A stretch of 25,371 nt of DNA, taken from assembly GCA_051000755.1 (NCBI GenBank), contig JBPCNZ010000089.1, forward strand, positions 1 through 25,371, given 5' to 3'. Each line of letters begins with the position of its first letter. Within the stretch, counting starts at the first letter, position 1. The position numbers and the translations under genes were made by a program. Below are positions 1 through 7,870 of this stretch, piece by piece. The notes under the pieces were generated by a model. The model was not told the origin of the DNA. It searched no databases and saw only the letters and a program-made list of their open reading frames with translations. Source of the stretch: JALZAH01 sp051000755 (GTDB lineage Bacteria; Actinomycetota; Acidimicrobiia; Acidimicrobiales; Palsa-688).

Positions 1-1360
1 TGGTCCCACCGGTCGACGACGACGACGTGAGGACATCCCCGCTCGACCCCGACGTGGTGGTCGCGCTGTTCTGGTCCGTGGCGTTGCCCGACGCCCCACC
101 GGTGGCCACACCGGTGACCGCACCAGAATTGCCGGAGAGGGCGATGATCGAAGCTCCGCCGGACCCGCCGCCGCCGGTGGCGTTGCCCGAAGTGGCATCC
201 CCGGTGGTCACATTGCCGGTCTTGCCACTGGTCGGGTCGGCGACGGCCGCCCCACCGTTGCCGGAGGTAGCCGGACCGGTCACCGTGGTAGTGGCGTTGC
301 CGCTGGTCCCCGACCTGCCGCCCGTGGCCGACGAGTTGGAGTTAGCGGCACCGCTGGTGGCCGTGCCCATACCGGCCGAGGTGTTGGTGGCGCCACCCGA
401 GACGCCGCCGTTGCCGGAGCCGCCCGAGGTGGTGTCGAGAGCCCCGCCGGCTGCGCCGCTGCCGCCCGCTCCCGATGGTGACCCCGAGGTGTTGGTTTGG
501 GTAGCCGAGGCCGACCCGGTGGCGCCTGAGGCGCCGCCCGCACCGCTGGTGGCACTACCGTTGACCGTCGGCGAAGCCGCCGCCGCACCGGTGGTCCCAC
601 CGGTCGACGACGAGATGGTCGGTGCTGCGCCCGAGTTGCCGCTGGTGGTGGTGGCACTGTTGGTGTCGGAGGCGTTGCCCGACGCCCCGCCCGTGGCCCC
701 ACCGGTGGCGGGACCAGAGTTACCGGACAGGGCGGTGATGGCGACTCCGCCCGTCCCGCCCCCACCGGTAGCGTTGCCGGAGGTGGCATTCCCGGTGGTC
801 ACATTCCCGGTCTTGCCGCTGGTCGGGTCGGCGACCGCCGCCCCACCCGTACCGGACGTGGCGGTGCCGGTGACCCTTGTGGTGGCTGCGCCCGTGTTGC
901 CGGAGGTGCCCCCGGTGGCGTTCGACGAGGAGCTGGCGCCGCCGCTGGTTGCCGTGCCCATGGCCGCGGACCTGTTGGTGGCGGTGCCGGAGTTGCCGCC
1001 CTTGCCGGACTCGCCCGATGTGGTGGCAAGGGGACCGCCGGCCGCGCCCGAACCGCCGCCGCCTGCCGGCGCCTGGTTGGGGTCTGCCCCGCCTGCGGCC
1101 ACAGCCGGACGGAGCGCGGGCTGCACCGAGCTGGTCAGCTCCGGGGCCGACGAGGCGCCCCGGCTGAGGCCCGAGAACCCGCTGCCGGTGTCGGTGCCGG
1201 CCAAGCCACTACCGCTACTGCCGCCGCCAGTGTTCCCGCTGGTCGAGTTGTCGGTGCTCGAGGAGGATCCGGTGGAGCCCGACGCTCCGCCCGGCCCGCT
1301 TGAGGCACTGCCCGAGGCCGAGGGGTTGGACATGGCGGCCCCGGTCGACCCACCGGTCGA
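1..1360 (-). repeat. 591-bp internal coding repeat (two close copies, one degenerate)
   Basis: Landmarks recur at a fixed spacing. The segment containing caccggtcgacgacg occurs at plus positions 7 and 598 (591 bp apart), and the segment containing gtcgggtcgg at 231 and 822 (591 bp apart). A third caccggtcgacgacg lies at 1351, 753 bp from the second, in a more diverged region. Because 591 is a multiple of three, the repeat keeps the minus-strand reading frame. Confidence 0.75.
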
Positions 1361-1915
1361 CGACGAGCTGGTCGGGGCGGCGCCGGTGCTTCCCGAGGTC
1401 GTGGTCGCGCTGCCACCGACGGTGGACGAACCCGACGCCCCGCCCGTGGCCGCACCGCTGGCCGCCCCCGACGAGCCGCTGCTGGCGTTGTTGGCCACGC
1501 CCCCGCTGCCGCCACCGCCGCTCGTGTTGGCCGACCCGGACGTGGACCCACCACTGCCGGCGCCCGCACCGCCGCCGGTGCCGCCGGTCGAACCGCTCAC
1601 CGGCGACGAGACACCCGCCCCGCCGCTGCCGCTGGTGCTCTTGTTGGTCCCGGTGGACGTGGCTGCCCCACTCGAGCCACTGGTGCCGCCCTTGGCGTTC
1701 GAAGTGGAGTTAGCCGAACCCGAGGTGGCATTGGAGCTCGAGGTCGAGCTGTTGTTGCCAGCTCCCGAACTCCCGCCCGCTTTCGAGCTACCGCTGGTGG
1801 TGGTGCTTGCCTTCTGGGAGACAGCAGAGGCAGGAGGCGTGGGAGGCAGCGGCGGCGGCGGCGCTTGGGTGTGCAACGACGCGGCGAGGGCCAAACTGCT
1901 TAGAAGACCAGACAT
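1..1915 (-). CDS. Gly/Ser/Thr/Asn-rich repeat protein, C-terminus beyond left edge
   Basis: This minus-strand frame is open from the ATG at 1915 to the window edge, 638 codons with no stop. I read it codon by codon, and third positions are overwhelmingly G or C (ACC, GGC, TCG, AAC), as expected for a real gene here. The product is almost entirely Gly, Ser, Thr, Ala and Asn, with recurring short motifs such as TSGNSG, ATGGASGNA and SSSTGG. It starts MSGLLSSLALAASLHTQA followed by a Pro stretch, a weak signal-like hydrophobic start with no basic n-region. A 591-bp (197-residue) unit is repeated: residues reading AAVADPTSGKTGNVTTG occur twice, and a degenerate third copy lies toward the N-terminus. 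No catalytic residues are visible. It is probably a surface or secreted low-complexity repeat protein; no family is recognised. No clear Shine-Dalgarno precedes the ATG. A TTG at 1924 is an alternative start, and an in-frame TGA just upstream bounds the frame. Confidence 0.72.
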   Translation of the reverse strand, partial: MSGLLSSLALAASLHTQAPPPPLPPTPPASAVSQKASTTTSGSSKAGGSSGAGNNSSTSSSNATSGSANSTSNAKGGTSGSSGAATSTGTNKSTSGSGGAGVSSPVSGSTGGTGGGAGAGSGGSTSGSANTSGGGGSGGVANNASSGSSGAASGAATGGASGSSTVGGSATTTSGSTGAAPTSSSSTGGSTGAAMSNPSASGSASSGPGGASGSTGSSSSTDNSTSGNTGGGSSGSGLAGTDTGSGFSGLSRGASSAPELTSSVQPALRPAVAAGGADPNQAPAGGGGSGAAGGPLATTSGESGKGGNSGTATNRSAAMGTATSGGASSSSNATGGTSGNTGAATTRVTGTATSGTGGAAVADPTSGKTGNVTTGNATSGNATGGGGTGGVAITALSGNSGPATGGATGGASGNASDTNSATTTSGNSGAAPTISSSTGGTTGAAAASPTVNGSATSGAGGASGATGSASATQTNTSGSPSGAGGSGAAGGALDTTSGGSGNGGVSGGATNTSAGMGTATSGAANSNSSATGGRSGTSGNATTTVTGPATSGNGGAAVADPTSGKTGNVTTGDATSGNATGGGGSGGASIIALSGNSGAVTGVATGGASGNATDQNSATTTSGSSGDVLTSSSSTGGT

Positions 1916-2003
1916 GGGCGACAATCAAGCACAATCAGAGGGGAAGAGCAAGTAATCCGGCTGCCATTCGAGAGGAATTTCACGCCGGGTTTGTTGTCAA
2001 CCG

Positions 2004-2033
2004 CCGAATGTCCGCCACCTGGGCGGCTTTCGG
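2004..2033 (-). terminator. Imperfect GC-rich hairpin directly after the mmpS-like stop
   Basis: The 30 bp abutting the stop codon of the MmpS-like gene can fold. Outer arms CCGAA/TTCGG and inner arms CCGCC/GGCGG enclose a four-base loop, with small mismatches between. No U-tract follows, so if it terminates transcription it is not a classical intrinsic terminator. It separates the lysC-asd operon from the repeat-protein gene. Confidence 0.35.
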
Positions 2034-2480
2034 TCAACGCAGGCTACAGGAAACGGTCGCCGCCGCCCCCGTCGCCGAGTCGTTCGCCGGGGGATTCCCG
2101 GAACCGTCGTCGATCGAGCAGCCCACCGATGCCGAGGCGTCGCCTGAGCTCTGGGCGCTCACCATGAGGCCCTGAGCCCCCACCGATGGCAGTTGCACGG
2201 TGTAGGGCAACGGAACATCCACACGGTGCGTCCGTTGCCCGCCCACCACTAGATCCACCGAGCTGGCCGGGGTCGTGCCGGTGACGGTGACGGTGACCGG
2301 CCCCCCTGAGGGGGCGGCCGCTGGCGGCGGCGTAGTGGTGGCCGAGGTGGTGGCGGCCGAGGTGGGTGGCGGCGACGGTGTCAGCCCGCCGGAACCGCCG
2401 ACCTGGACCAGGACGAAGGCGGCGATGACGATGAAGACGAACAGCAGTATGATGACCCGTCCCGCCGTCGAGGATCTCAC
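2034..2480 (-). CDS. MmpS-like membrane-anchored protein
   Basis: 148-residue protein starting at GTG 2480, which overlaps the asd stop codon by the sequence GTGA, implying translational coupling. I chose this start because a longer frame would run 140 bp into asd. Residues about 8-28 form one membrane helix (VIILLFVFIVIAAFVLVQV) after a short basic N-terminus. A Thr/Pro/Ala linker follows, then a small beta-rich domain beginning VTVTVTG. That domain, with S-V-D-L-V-V, L-P-Y-T-V, L-M-V-S-A-Q and two cysteines (G-C-S-I and V-S-C-S) near the end, resembles the extracytoplasmic domain of MmpS accessory proteins, which work with MmpL RND exporters in mycobacteria. No MmpL lies in this window. The assignment rests on pattern memory, so family-level confidence is moderate; coding confidence is high. 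Confidence 0.75.
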   Translation of the reverse strand: MRSSTAGRVIILLFVFIVIAAFVLVQVGGSGGLTPSPPPTSAATTSATTTPPPAAAPSGGPVTVTVTGTTPASSVDLVVGGQRTHRVDVPLPYTVQLPSVGAQGLMVSAQSSGDASASVGCSIDDGSGNPPANDSATGAAATVSCSLR

Positions 2481-3496
2481 GGGGCGCTTTCGACCAAGGC
2501 CTCGGCGATCTGCACGGCGTTGAGGGCCGCCCCCTTGCGGAGGTTGTCGCCCGAGACCCACAGGGCCAGGCCCCGGCCGTCGTCGCGACTGCGGTCGGGG
2601 CGGATGCGCCCGACCAGACACGGGTCGATGCCGGCCGCGGCCAGCGGGGTGGGCACGTCGACCAGGCGGACGCCGGCCGCCCCGGTGAGCAGGGCGGTGG
2701 CCCGCTGCGGGGAGAGGGGACGGTCGAAGCCGGCGTTGAGAGCCAGGGAGTGGCCGGTGAAGACGGGAACTCGTACACAGGTGACGGAGACGGCAAGATC
2801 CGCTATCCCGAGGATCTTGCGGCTCTCGTCGCGCAGCTTGTGCTCCTCGCTGGTCTCGTCGTCCACGAAGGTGCCGGCATGGGGGATGACGTTGAAGGCG
2901 ACAGGTTGAGGGAATTGCGTCGTCGGGGGATATTCCAGGGCCGAACCGTCGAAGGTGAGGGCGGCCGCCTTGTCCCCGACGGCCCGGATCTGGTCGTCCA
3001 GCTCCGCCACCCCGGCCAGCCCCGCGCCCGACACGGCCTGGTAGGTCGAGGCGACCAGGCTGCGCAGGCCGGCCTCGGCGTGGAGGGGTGCGAGGACCGG
3101 CATGCAGACCATCGTCGTGCAGTTCGGGTTGGCCACGATGCCCTTGGGGAGGCGGCTCAGCTCACCGGCGTTGACCTCGGGGACCACGAGGGGCACGCCG
3201 GGATCCATCCGCCACGCCGAGGAGTTGTCGATGACGATCGCCCCCGCCTCCGCCACCAGCGGCGCCCACTCCTTCGATGCCCCTGCGCCCATGGAGAACA
3301 GGGCGATGTCCACACCGCGGTGATCGGCCTCCGCCACATCCTCGACGACGATGCCGTCGAGCTGGCGCCCGGCGGAGCGGGCGGACGCGAACAGCCGCAG
3401 AGCGGACACGTCGAGCCCTGACCTTTGGGCGAGCACGGTTCGCATGACCCCGCCGACCTGGCCGGTGGCACCGTAGATGCCGACCGTGACCGCCAC
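2477..3496 (-). CDS. asd: Aspartate-semialdehyde dehydrogenase
   Basis: 339 residues, normal length. It reduces L-aspartyl-4-phosphate to aspartate semialdehyde with NADPH, the second step toward Lys, Thr, Met and diaminopimelate. The N-terminal Rossmann motif GATGQVG is at residues 9-15. The catalytic cysteine is Cys126 in NPNCTT, and the acid/base histidine is His249 in PVFTGHS. The family sequences SMGAGASKEW, DNSSAWRMD and EEHKLRDESRKIL are all present. The start is GTG at 3496, immediately after the lysC TGA at 3499-3497 with no gap, so the two genes are one operon and probably coupled. Cytoplasmic. The GTGA overlap at its end leads into the mmpS-like gene. Confidence 0.97.
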   Translation of the reverse strand: MAVTVGIYGATGQVGGVMRTVLAQRSGLDVSALRLFASARSAGRQLDGIVVEDVAEADHRGVDIALFSMGAGASKEWAPLVAEAGAIVIDNSSAWRMDPGVPLVVPEVNAGELSRLPKGIVANPNCTTMVCMPVLAPLHAEAGLRSLVASTYQAVSGAGLAGVAELDDQIRAVGDKAAALTFDGSALEYPPTTQFPQPVAFNVIPHAGTFVDDETSEEHKLRDESRKILGIADLAVSVTCVRVPVFTGHSLALNAGFDRPLSPQRATALLTGAAGVRLVDVPTPLAAAGIDPCLVGRIRPDRSRDDGRGLALWVSGDNLRKGAALNAVQIAEALVESAP

Positions 3497-4714
3497 TCAG
3501 TTGCCCTCCAGCTCGAACGCCCGGTGCAGAGCGACGACGGCCCGTTCCATCACGTGGGCCCGCACCACGCAGGTCAGGCGGATCGAGGACGTGGAGATCA
3601 TCTCGATGTTGATGCCCTCGGCGGCCAGGACCTCGAACATGGTGGCCGACACCCCCGGGTTGGTCTTCATGCCCGCCCCGATGATCGATACGGTGGCGAT
3701 GTCGGGGTCGGCGCTGACGGCCTGGGCGTGGAGCTCGGGTTGGAGCCCGGTGACAACGGCCAGCGCCGCTTCCAGGTCCTCGTGGGGGGCGGTGAAGGAG
3801 ATGTCGGTGCACCCGTCGCTCGACACGTTCTGCTCGATCATGTCCACGTTGATGGAGCGGTCGGCCAGACCCCGGAACAACCGGGCGGCGATGCCGGGGT
3901 GATCGGGCACGCCCGCGACGGTCAGCTTGGCCTCGGATCGATCCGAGATCACCGCCGAGATGATGGCCTGCTCCATGGTTGGGTCCTCCTCGTCGATCCA
4001 CGTGCCCTGCTCCCAGGTGAAGGCCGAGCGGACGTGCAGGGCCACACCGTGGTTGCGGGCGAACTCCACCGAACGCATGGCCGGCTTGGGACAGCCGGAG
4101 GCGTTCATCTCCAGCATCTCCTCGAAGCTGACCCGGCGCAGCCGGCGGGCCTCGGGCACCACCCGGGGGTCGGCGCTGAACACGCCGGACACATCGGTGT
4201 AGATCTCACAGGCGTCGGCCTTGAGCGCCTGGGCCAGGGCCACCGCCGTGGTGTCGGTCCCTCCCCGCCCGAGGAAGGTCACGTCCCGGTCCGTCGACAC
4301 CCCCTGCGATCCGCCCACCACCGGTACCCGGCCGGCGTCGAGGCAGGACTGGATGCGCTCGGGGTGGACACGCAGGATCTTGGCCCGGGTGTGGTCGGTG
4401 TCGGTCAAGATGCCGGCCTGGCTGCCGGTGAAGCTCTCCGACGGCACCCCGGCGTCGTTGAGGGCCATGCACAGCAGGGCCATGGCCTTGCGCTCGCCGG
4501 CGGTGATGAGCATGTCCAGCTCCCGGCCGGGGCGGGTGGTGGCGACCTGGGCGGCCAGGTGGAGCAACTCATCGGTCTCCTTGCCCATGGCCGAGACCGC
4601 CACCACCACCTGATCGCCGCGGCGGACCTGGCGGGCGATGTAATCGGCGACCGTCCGCATGCGGTCGGCATCGGCGACCGAGGTGCCGCCGAACTTTTGC
4701 ACGAGCAACGCCAC
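3497..4714 (-). CDS. lysC: Aspartate kinase with ACT regulatory domains
   Basis: 405 residues. It phosphorylates L-aspartate with ATP, the committed step of the aspartate family. The kinase domain starts with KFGGTSV (residues 7-13) and includes ITAGERKAMA, GRGGTDTTA and TDVSGVFSADPR. The C-terminal third, from about residue 260, holds tandem ACT domains (LTVAGVPDHPGIAARL and VSIIGAGMKTNPGVSATMF) that bind amino-acid effectors. The start is GTG 4714 (VALLVQKFGG); an upstream Shine-Dalgarno is not evident. An internal ATG at 3976 (Met247) has a strong Shine-Dalgarno and would give the separate beta subunit (see that entry). Effector identity (Lys plus Thr is usual in actinobacteria) is inferred. 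Confidence 0.97.
   Translation of the reverse strand: MALLVQKFGGTSVADADRMRTVADYIARQVRRGDQVVVAVSAMGKETDELLHLAAQVATTRPGRELDMLITAGERKAMALLCMALNDAGVPSESFTGSQAGILTDTDHTRAKILRVHPERIQSCLDAGRVPVVGGSQGVSTDRDVTFLGRGGTDTTAVALAQALKADACEIYTDVSGVFSADPRVVPEARRLRRVSFEEMLEMNASGCPKPAMRSVEFARNHGVALHVRSAFTWEQGTWIDEEDPTMEQAIISAVISDRSEAKLTVAGVPDHPGIAARLFRGLADRSINVDMIEQNVSSDGCTDISFTAPHEDLEAALAVVTGLQPELHAQAVSADPDIATVSIIGAGMKTNPGVSATMFEVLAAEGINIEMISTSSIRLTCVVRAHVMERAVVALHRAFELEGN
3974..3990 (-). promoter_or_regulatory. Internal ribosome-binding site and start for lysC beta subunit
   Basis: Inside lysC, minus strand, AGGAGG lies at 3990-3985, then 8 nt, then an in-frame ATG at 3976-3974. Translation from here gives a 159-residue protein (3497-3976) starting MEQAIISAV and made almost only of ACT domains. 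This matches the known in-frame overlapping alpha/beta arrangement of aspartate kinase in Corynebacterium and Bacillus. That both products are made here is inference. Confidence 0.7.
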
Positions 4715-4792
4715 GAGGGGCCAGGCTACCAGCGGCTCCGTCCGCTCCCGTGGCCTGATCGACGCCCGGACCTTCGGCTACTTTGGGCGGCC

Positions 4793-5869
4793 GTGCCCTC
4801 AGACAAGCGTGCCCGTCAGCGAGCCGGCCGGGAAGCACGGATGGCGGAGCTGCGCCGGGCCCAGAAGCGCCGGCGCGATCTTCGTCGCTACGGCGTGGTC
4901 GGCGTGGCCGTTGTCATAGCCCTGGCCCTGGCCGGCCTGACCAGCGGGGTCTTCAGCAACGGGTCGTCGAAGACGAAGACCGTCACCGCCCCCGCCACCC
5001 TGAGCCCCACGCCGGGCCAGCTCACGCCGGCCGCCGCCGCTCAGCTCAACGTGGTCGCCGCCCCGCCGGTGAGCCCGGCGTGCACCGCCGCTCCTCCGGC
5101 CCCCACCGGGCCCACCACGACCGTGCCGGCCAAGGGCAAGGCGGTGGCCACCATCGCCGCTCCCGGCCCCCTGCCCTTCCCCGCCCTCGACGGTTCGGCG
5201 CCGCACTACACCAAGTTCACCGCCGCCCCACCGTTCTGCCTCGACGGGACCAAGAACTACACGGCAACGATCACCACCGACCTCGGGCCCGTCACCGTCC
5301 AGCTGCTGGCGGCCAATGCGCCCCTCGCGGTCAACAACTTCGTGTACCTGGCCGGCTACCACTACTTCGACGGGATCGTCTTTCACCGGGTGGTCAAGGG
5401 ATTCGTCGATCAGGGCGGCGACCCGACCGGGACCGGGAGCGGCAACCCCGGCTATCAGTTCGCCGACGAGCTGCCCAAGAGCCCCGATGCCTATGACGCC
5501 GGCGCTCTGGCCATGGCCAACTCGGGCGCCAACACCAATGGCAGCCAGTTCTTCATGGTCGTGGGCCAGGGGGGCAAGCAGCTGACCCCGCCGAGCTACT
5601 CCATGTTCGGCCAGGTCACCAACGGCATCAACATCATCAACAAGATCAACGCCGACGGCTCCAGCGATTCGGCCGGGACACCCGCCGTGCTCCACCGCAT
5701 CACGTCGGTGACGATCCAGGTGGCCAGCCCTCCCCCGCCCCCCACGACCACCACGGCGCCGGCCACCACGGCGCCGGCCACCACCGCTCCGACGACCGCG
5801 GCGCCGACCACGACGACTCCGCCGACCAGCCCCACCACCCCGCCGGCCAGCAGCCCACCGAGCAGCTGA
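4793..5869 (+). CDS. Membrane-anchored cyclophilin-type peptidyl-prolyl isomerase
   Basis: 358 residues starting at GTG 4793. It has a highly basic cytoplasmic N-terminus (PSDKRARQRAGREAR...RRRDLRRY), one membrane helix at about residues 33-52, a Pro/Ala/Thr-rich stalk, and then a cyclophilin domain at about 160-305. The domain has FHRVVKGF (catalytic Arg around 199), QGGDPTGTG, ADELPKS and ANTNGSQFF, all cyclophilin active-site signatures. The last ~45 residues are Thr/Pro/Ala repeats, typical of an extracellular wall-spanning or glycosylated tail. It probably assists folding of exported proteins on the outer face of the membrane. I chose the start because the basic segment precedes the helix; ATG 4841 is an alternative. 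It is divergent from lysC across 78 bp and lies 34 bp upstream of a second cyclophilin. Confidence 0.9.
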   Translation: MPSDKRARQRAGREARMAELRRAQKRRRDLRRYGVVGVAVVIALALAGLTSGVFSNGSSKTKTVTAPATLSPTPGQLTPAAAAQLNVVAAPPVSPACTAAPPAPTGPTTTVPAKGKAVATIAAPGPLPFPALDGSAPHYTKFTAAPPFCLDGTKNYTATITTDLGPVTVQLLAANAPLAVNNFVYLAGYHYFDGIVFHRVVKGFVDQGGDPTGTGSGNPGYQFADELPKSPDAYDAGALAMANSGANTNGSQFFMVVGQGGKQLTPPSYSMFGQVTNGINIINKINADGSSDSAGTPAVLHRITSVTIQVASPPPPPTTTTAPATTAPATTAPTTAAPTTTTPPTSPTTPPASSPPSS

Positions 5870-5903
5870 CCCGATCCGCACCCTGCGAGAGGACGTCTTT
5901 CCC

Positions 5904-6458
5904 ATGCCCAGCCCCTGCCCCGCCCCCGACGGCTCCAGCCCCGTGCAGCAGACCTTCAGCGGCCGGCCCCCGATGTGCATCGACCCGGCCAAGCGGTACG
6001 GGGCGGAGATGGTGACCACCATGGGGGCCCTGTCGATCGCCCTGGACCCGATCGGCGCCCCCAACACGGTCAACAACTTCGTCTTCCTGGGCCGCTACCA
6101 CTACTTCGACGGCATCGTGTTCCACCGGGTGATCCCCGGCTTCGTCCTCCAGGGCGGCGACCCGACCGGGACCGGCACCGGTGGCCCCGGTTACCGCTTC
6201 GACGACGAGCTGCCCAAGCCCGGTCGCTACGAGCTGGGCTCCCTGGCCATGGCCAACGCCGGGTCCAACACCAACGGCAGCCAGTTCTTCGTCATCAGCG
6301 GCCCGCAGGGCATGCAGCTGCCACCGAAGTACTCGCTGTTCGGCAAGGTCGTCAACGGCCTCGACGTGGTGGCCGCCATCGACGCCATCGGCACCTCGTC
6401 GGGCAAGCCAAAGGAGAAGGTCACCATCACGTCGGTGACGATCTCCGAGTCGGACTGA
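5904..6458 (+). CDS. Cytosolic cyclophilin-type peptidyl-prolyl isomerase
   Basis: 184 residues from ATG 5904, preceded by AGAGGA about 11 nt upstream. It is a single cyclophilin domain: NTVNNFVFLGRYHYFDGIVFHRVIPGF with the catalytic Arg75 in FHR, QGGDPTGTG, DDELPKP and NTNGSQFFVISG. There is no signal peptide or membrane helix, so it is predicted cytosolic. It closely resembles the domain of the upstream membrane-anchored protein (the shared GYHYFDGIVFHR/GRYHYFDGIVFHR block is almost identical), so the pair probably arose by tandem duplication. It ends 12 bp from the convergent peptidase gene. Confidence 0.95.
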   Translation: MPSPCPAPDGSSPVQQTFSGRPPMCIDPAKRYGAEMVTTMGALSIALDPIGAPNTVNNFVFLGRYHYFDGIVFHRVIPGFVLQGGDPTGTGTGGPGYRFDDELPKPGRYELGSLAMANAGSNTNGSQFFVISGPQGMQLPPKYSLFGKVVNGLDVVAAIDAIGTSSGKPKEKVTITSVTISESD

Positions 6459-6470
6459 CCTCCCGGGTCC

Positions 6471-7181
6471 TCACGACGTCGAGGCGGCGGAGGTGAGGGC
6501 CTCGATCCCCGCCGGGCGGCCGTCGACGTAGACGGTCACCCCGCCGACGCCCGCAGTCCTCCACGTCCCGTCGGGATCCCGGATGAGGGCGGTGCGCTCG
6601 TCGATGGCCGCTATCCGGAGGTGGCCGGTGGCCAACTCCACCGTCCGCTCGGCCTTCTCCTGGGACCAGGTGTCGTAGTGGGGCAGGAGGGCGAGATGGT
6701 CGATCAGGCCCAGGCCGAGGGTCAGGGCCCCGCCGCGCGGATCGACCATGGGGTCGCCGAGCACCATGGCGCCGGCGGAGGATCCGGCGATCACCGCGCC
6801 GCCGGCCCAGGCCTGAGCGAGGGCCGACCACACGGCGGTGTCCTTGAGCACCGACCGCAGGTGGAGCGGTGAACCGGTGCCCAGGTACACGAATCCGGCC
6901 TCAGCAACCACGGAAGCCGCCTCCGCCTCGTCGGCCTCGGGTCGGGCCAGGACCATCAGGCCCCGCACCGTGGCCCCGAACCGGGCGAACCAGGCCGTGG
7001 CCGCCTCCACCTGGCGGGCCGGGTGCTCGTAGGCGGCGGCGGTGGGCAGGACCACCACCTCGGGGCGGCCGGCGGCCTCCCACAGCTCCTGGTCGAACGT
7101 GCACCCGTCGGTCCACTCGGCGCCTCCCACCAGGCACAGCGGTCCCGGCGGGGTGGCGGGGTTGGGGTTGGCTTCGCTCAT
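6471..7181 (-). CDS. Peptidase S51 / cyanophycinase-like type 1 glutamine-amidotransferase-fold protein
   Basis: 236 residues from ATG 7181, whose ATGA overlaps the stop of the upstream methyltransferase. The nucleophile elbow is IAGSSAGAMVLGD, with Ser135 in the GxSAG position typical of S51 peptidases (dipeptidase E, cyanophycinase). YLGTGSPLHLR upstream of it, and LGLIDHLALLPHYD with His residues after it, match the fold. Family members hydrolyse Asp-dipeptides or cyanophycin, but the substrate here cannot be read from sequence. No signal peptide, so cytosolic. A 16-residue N-terminal extension is possible, but it would overlap the preceding gene and lacks support. Confidence 0.85.
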   Translation of the reverse strand: MSEANPNPATPPGPLCLVGGAEWTDGCTFDQELWEAAGRPEVVVLPTAAAYEHPARQVEAATAWFARFGATVRGLMVLARPEADEAEAASVVAEAGFVYLGTGSPLHLRSVLKDTAVWSALAQAWAGGAVIAGSSAGAMVLGDPMVDPRGGALTLGLGLIDHLALLPHYDTWSQEKAERTVELATGHLRIAAIDERTALIRDPDGTWRTAGVGGVTVYVDGRPAGIEALTSAASTS

Positions 7182-7837
7182 GACCGGTCTCGATTGCGGG
7201 CTCGGGGCCGGGCCACGCCGGCCAGGCACGGGATGGGGAGACTAGCGGCGACCCGGACGGAGAACCGGGCCACGTCGGTGAGGTCCAAGTCGGTGTGCCG
7301 GCAGGAACCGATCAGGTCCTGGTCCAGCCGGCAACCTCCGACCAGGCGCCGTTCGAAGGGGGTGGCCAGGGATTGGGCCATGGCCGTGAAGCCGGTGGCC
7401 CGGATGTGCTCGAGGGTCAGGAGCTGGCCAGATGGGGCCAACCACCGTCCGATCGCCTCCAGCATGGGCTCGAGGGCCTCGACGGTGCAGAGGGTGAGGA
7501 CGGTGACGACGGTGTCGAAGGACGCCGGCGGGAAGGTGTCGGCGTGCAACGGCCCGGCGATCAGGCGGACGTCGCCCAGCGGACCGGGCGGTCCGCCCGC
7601 CTCCGAGGGGGCGCTGATCCACACCTGGGCGGGGGCGGGCCCACCGGAGACGACGGTCAGATCGCTCACCTGGCCGCTCGGCAACAGGGCCCGGTTGGCC
7701 TGAGGGCGCAGGCTGAGGTCGAGGACCCGCCCGCTGGCCCGGGCGAGTAGGCGCCGGCGGTGCTCGACGAAGGCGGGATCCTCCCGGTACGGGCGGACGC
7801 GCTCCTGGGCGGCGGCAACGAGACAGCGCCTGGGCAT
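7178..7837 (-). CDS. Class I SAM-dependent methyltransferase-like protein with atypical motif I
   Basis: 219 residues from ATG 7837 (MPRRCLVAAAQERVRPYRED). The C-terminal half matches UbiE/METTL7-like methyltransferases: SFDTVVTVLTLCTVEALEPML, RWLAPSGQLLTLEHIRATG and a conserved GCRLDQDL stretch. The SAM-binding loop, normally GxGxG after the first strand, reads VLDLSLRPQANRALLP (residues 38-53) with no glycine pair, so SAM binding may be altered or lost. A longer frame to 7963 adds Arg/Pro-rich sequence made of a 15-bp repeat and is unlikely to be translated. It is coupled to the S51-type gene by an ATGA overlap, so the two products probably work together. The substrate is not known. Confidence 0.78.
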   Translation of the reverse strand: MPRRCLVAAAQERVRPYREDPAFVEHRRRLLARASGRVLDLSLRPQANRALLPSGQVSDLTVVSGGPAPAQVWISAPSEAGGPPGPLGDVRLIAGPLHADTFPPASFDTVVTVLTLCTVEALEPMLEAIGRWLAPSGQLLTLEHIRATGFTAMAQSLATPFERRLVGGCRLDQDLIGSCRHTDLDLTDVARFSVRVAASLPIPCLAGVARPRARNRDRS

Positions 7838-7870
7838 GGCCCGCTCACGGTAGCCGCACCCGCCGGGCCG

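Noticed and set aside
27..1955. Plus-strand Pro/Ala/Val-rich frame of 642 codons
   Set aside because: It is the complement of the minus-strand repeat gene; the minus frame has the codon-position GC bias and coherent repeat units.
3425..4792. N-terminal extension of the first cyclophilin frame into lysC/asd
   Set aside because: Antisense of two certain genes; GTG 4793 precedes the basic and membrane segments expected in this protein.
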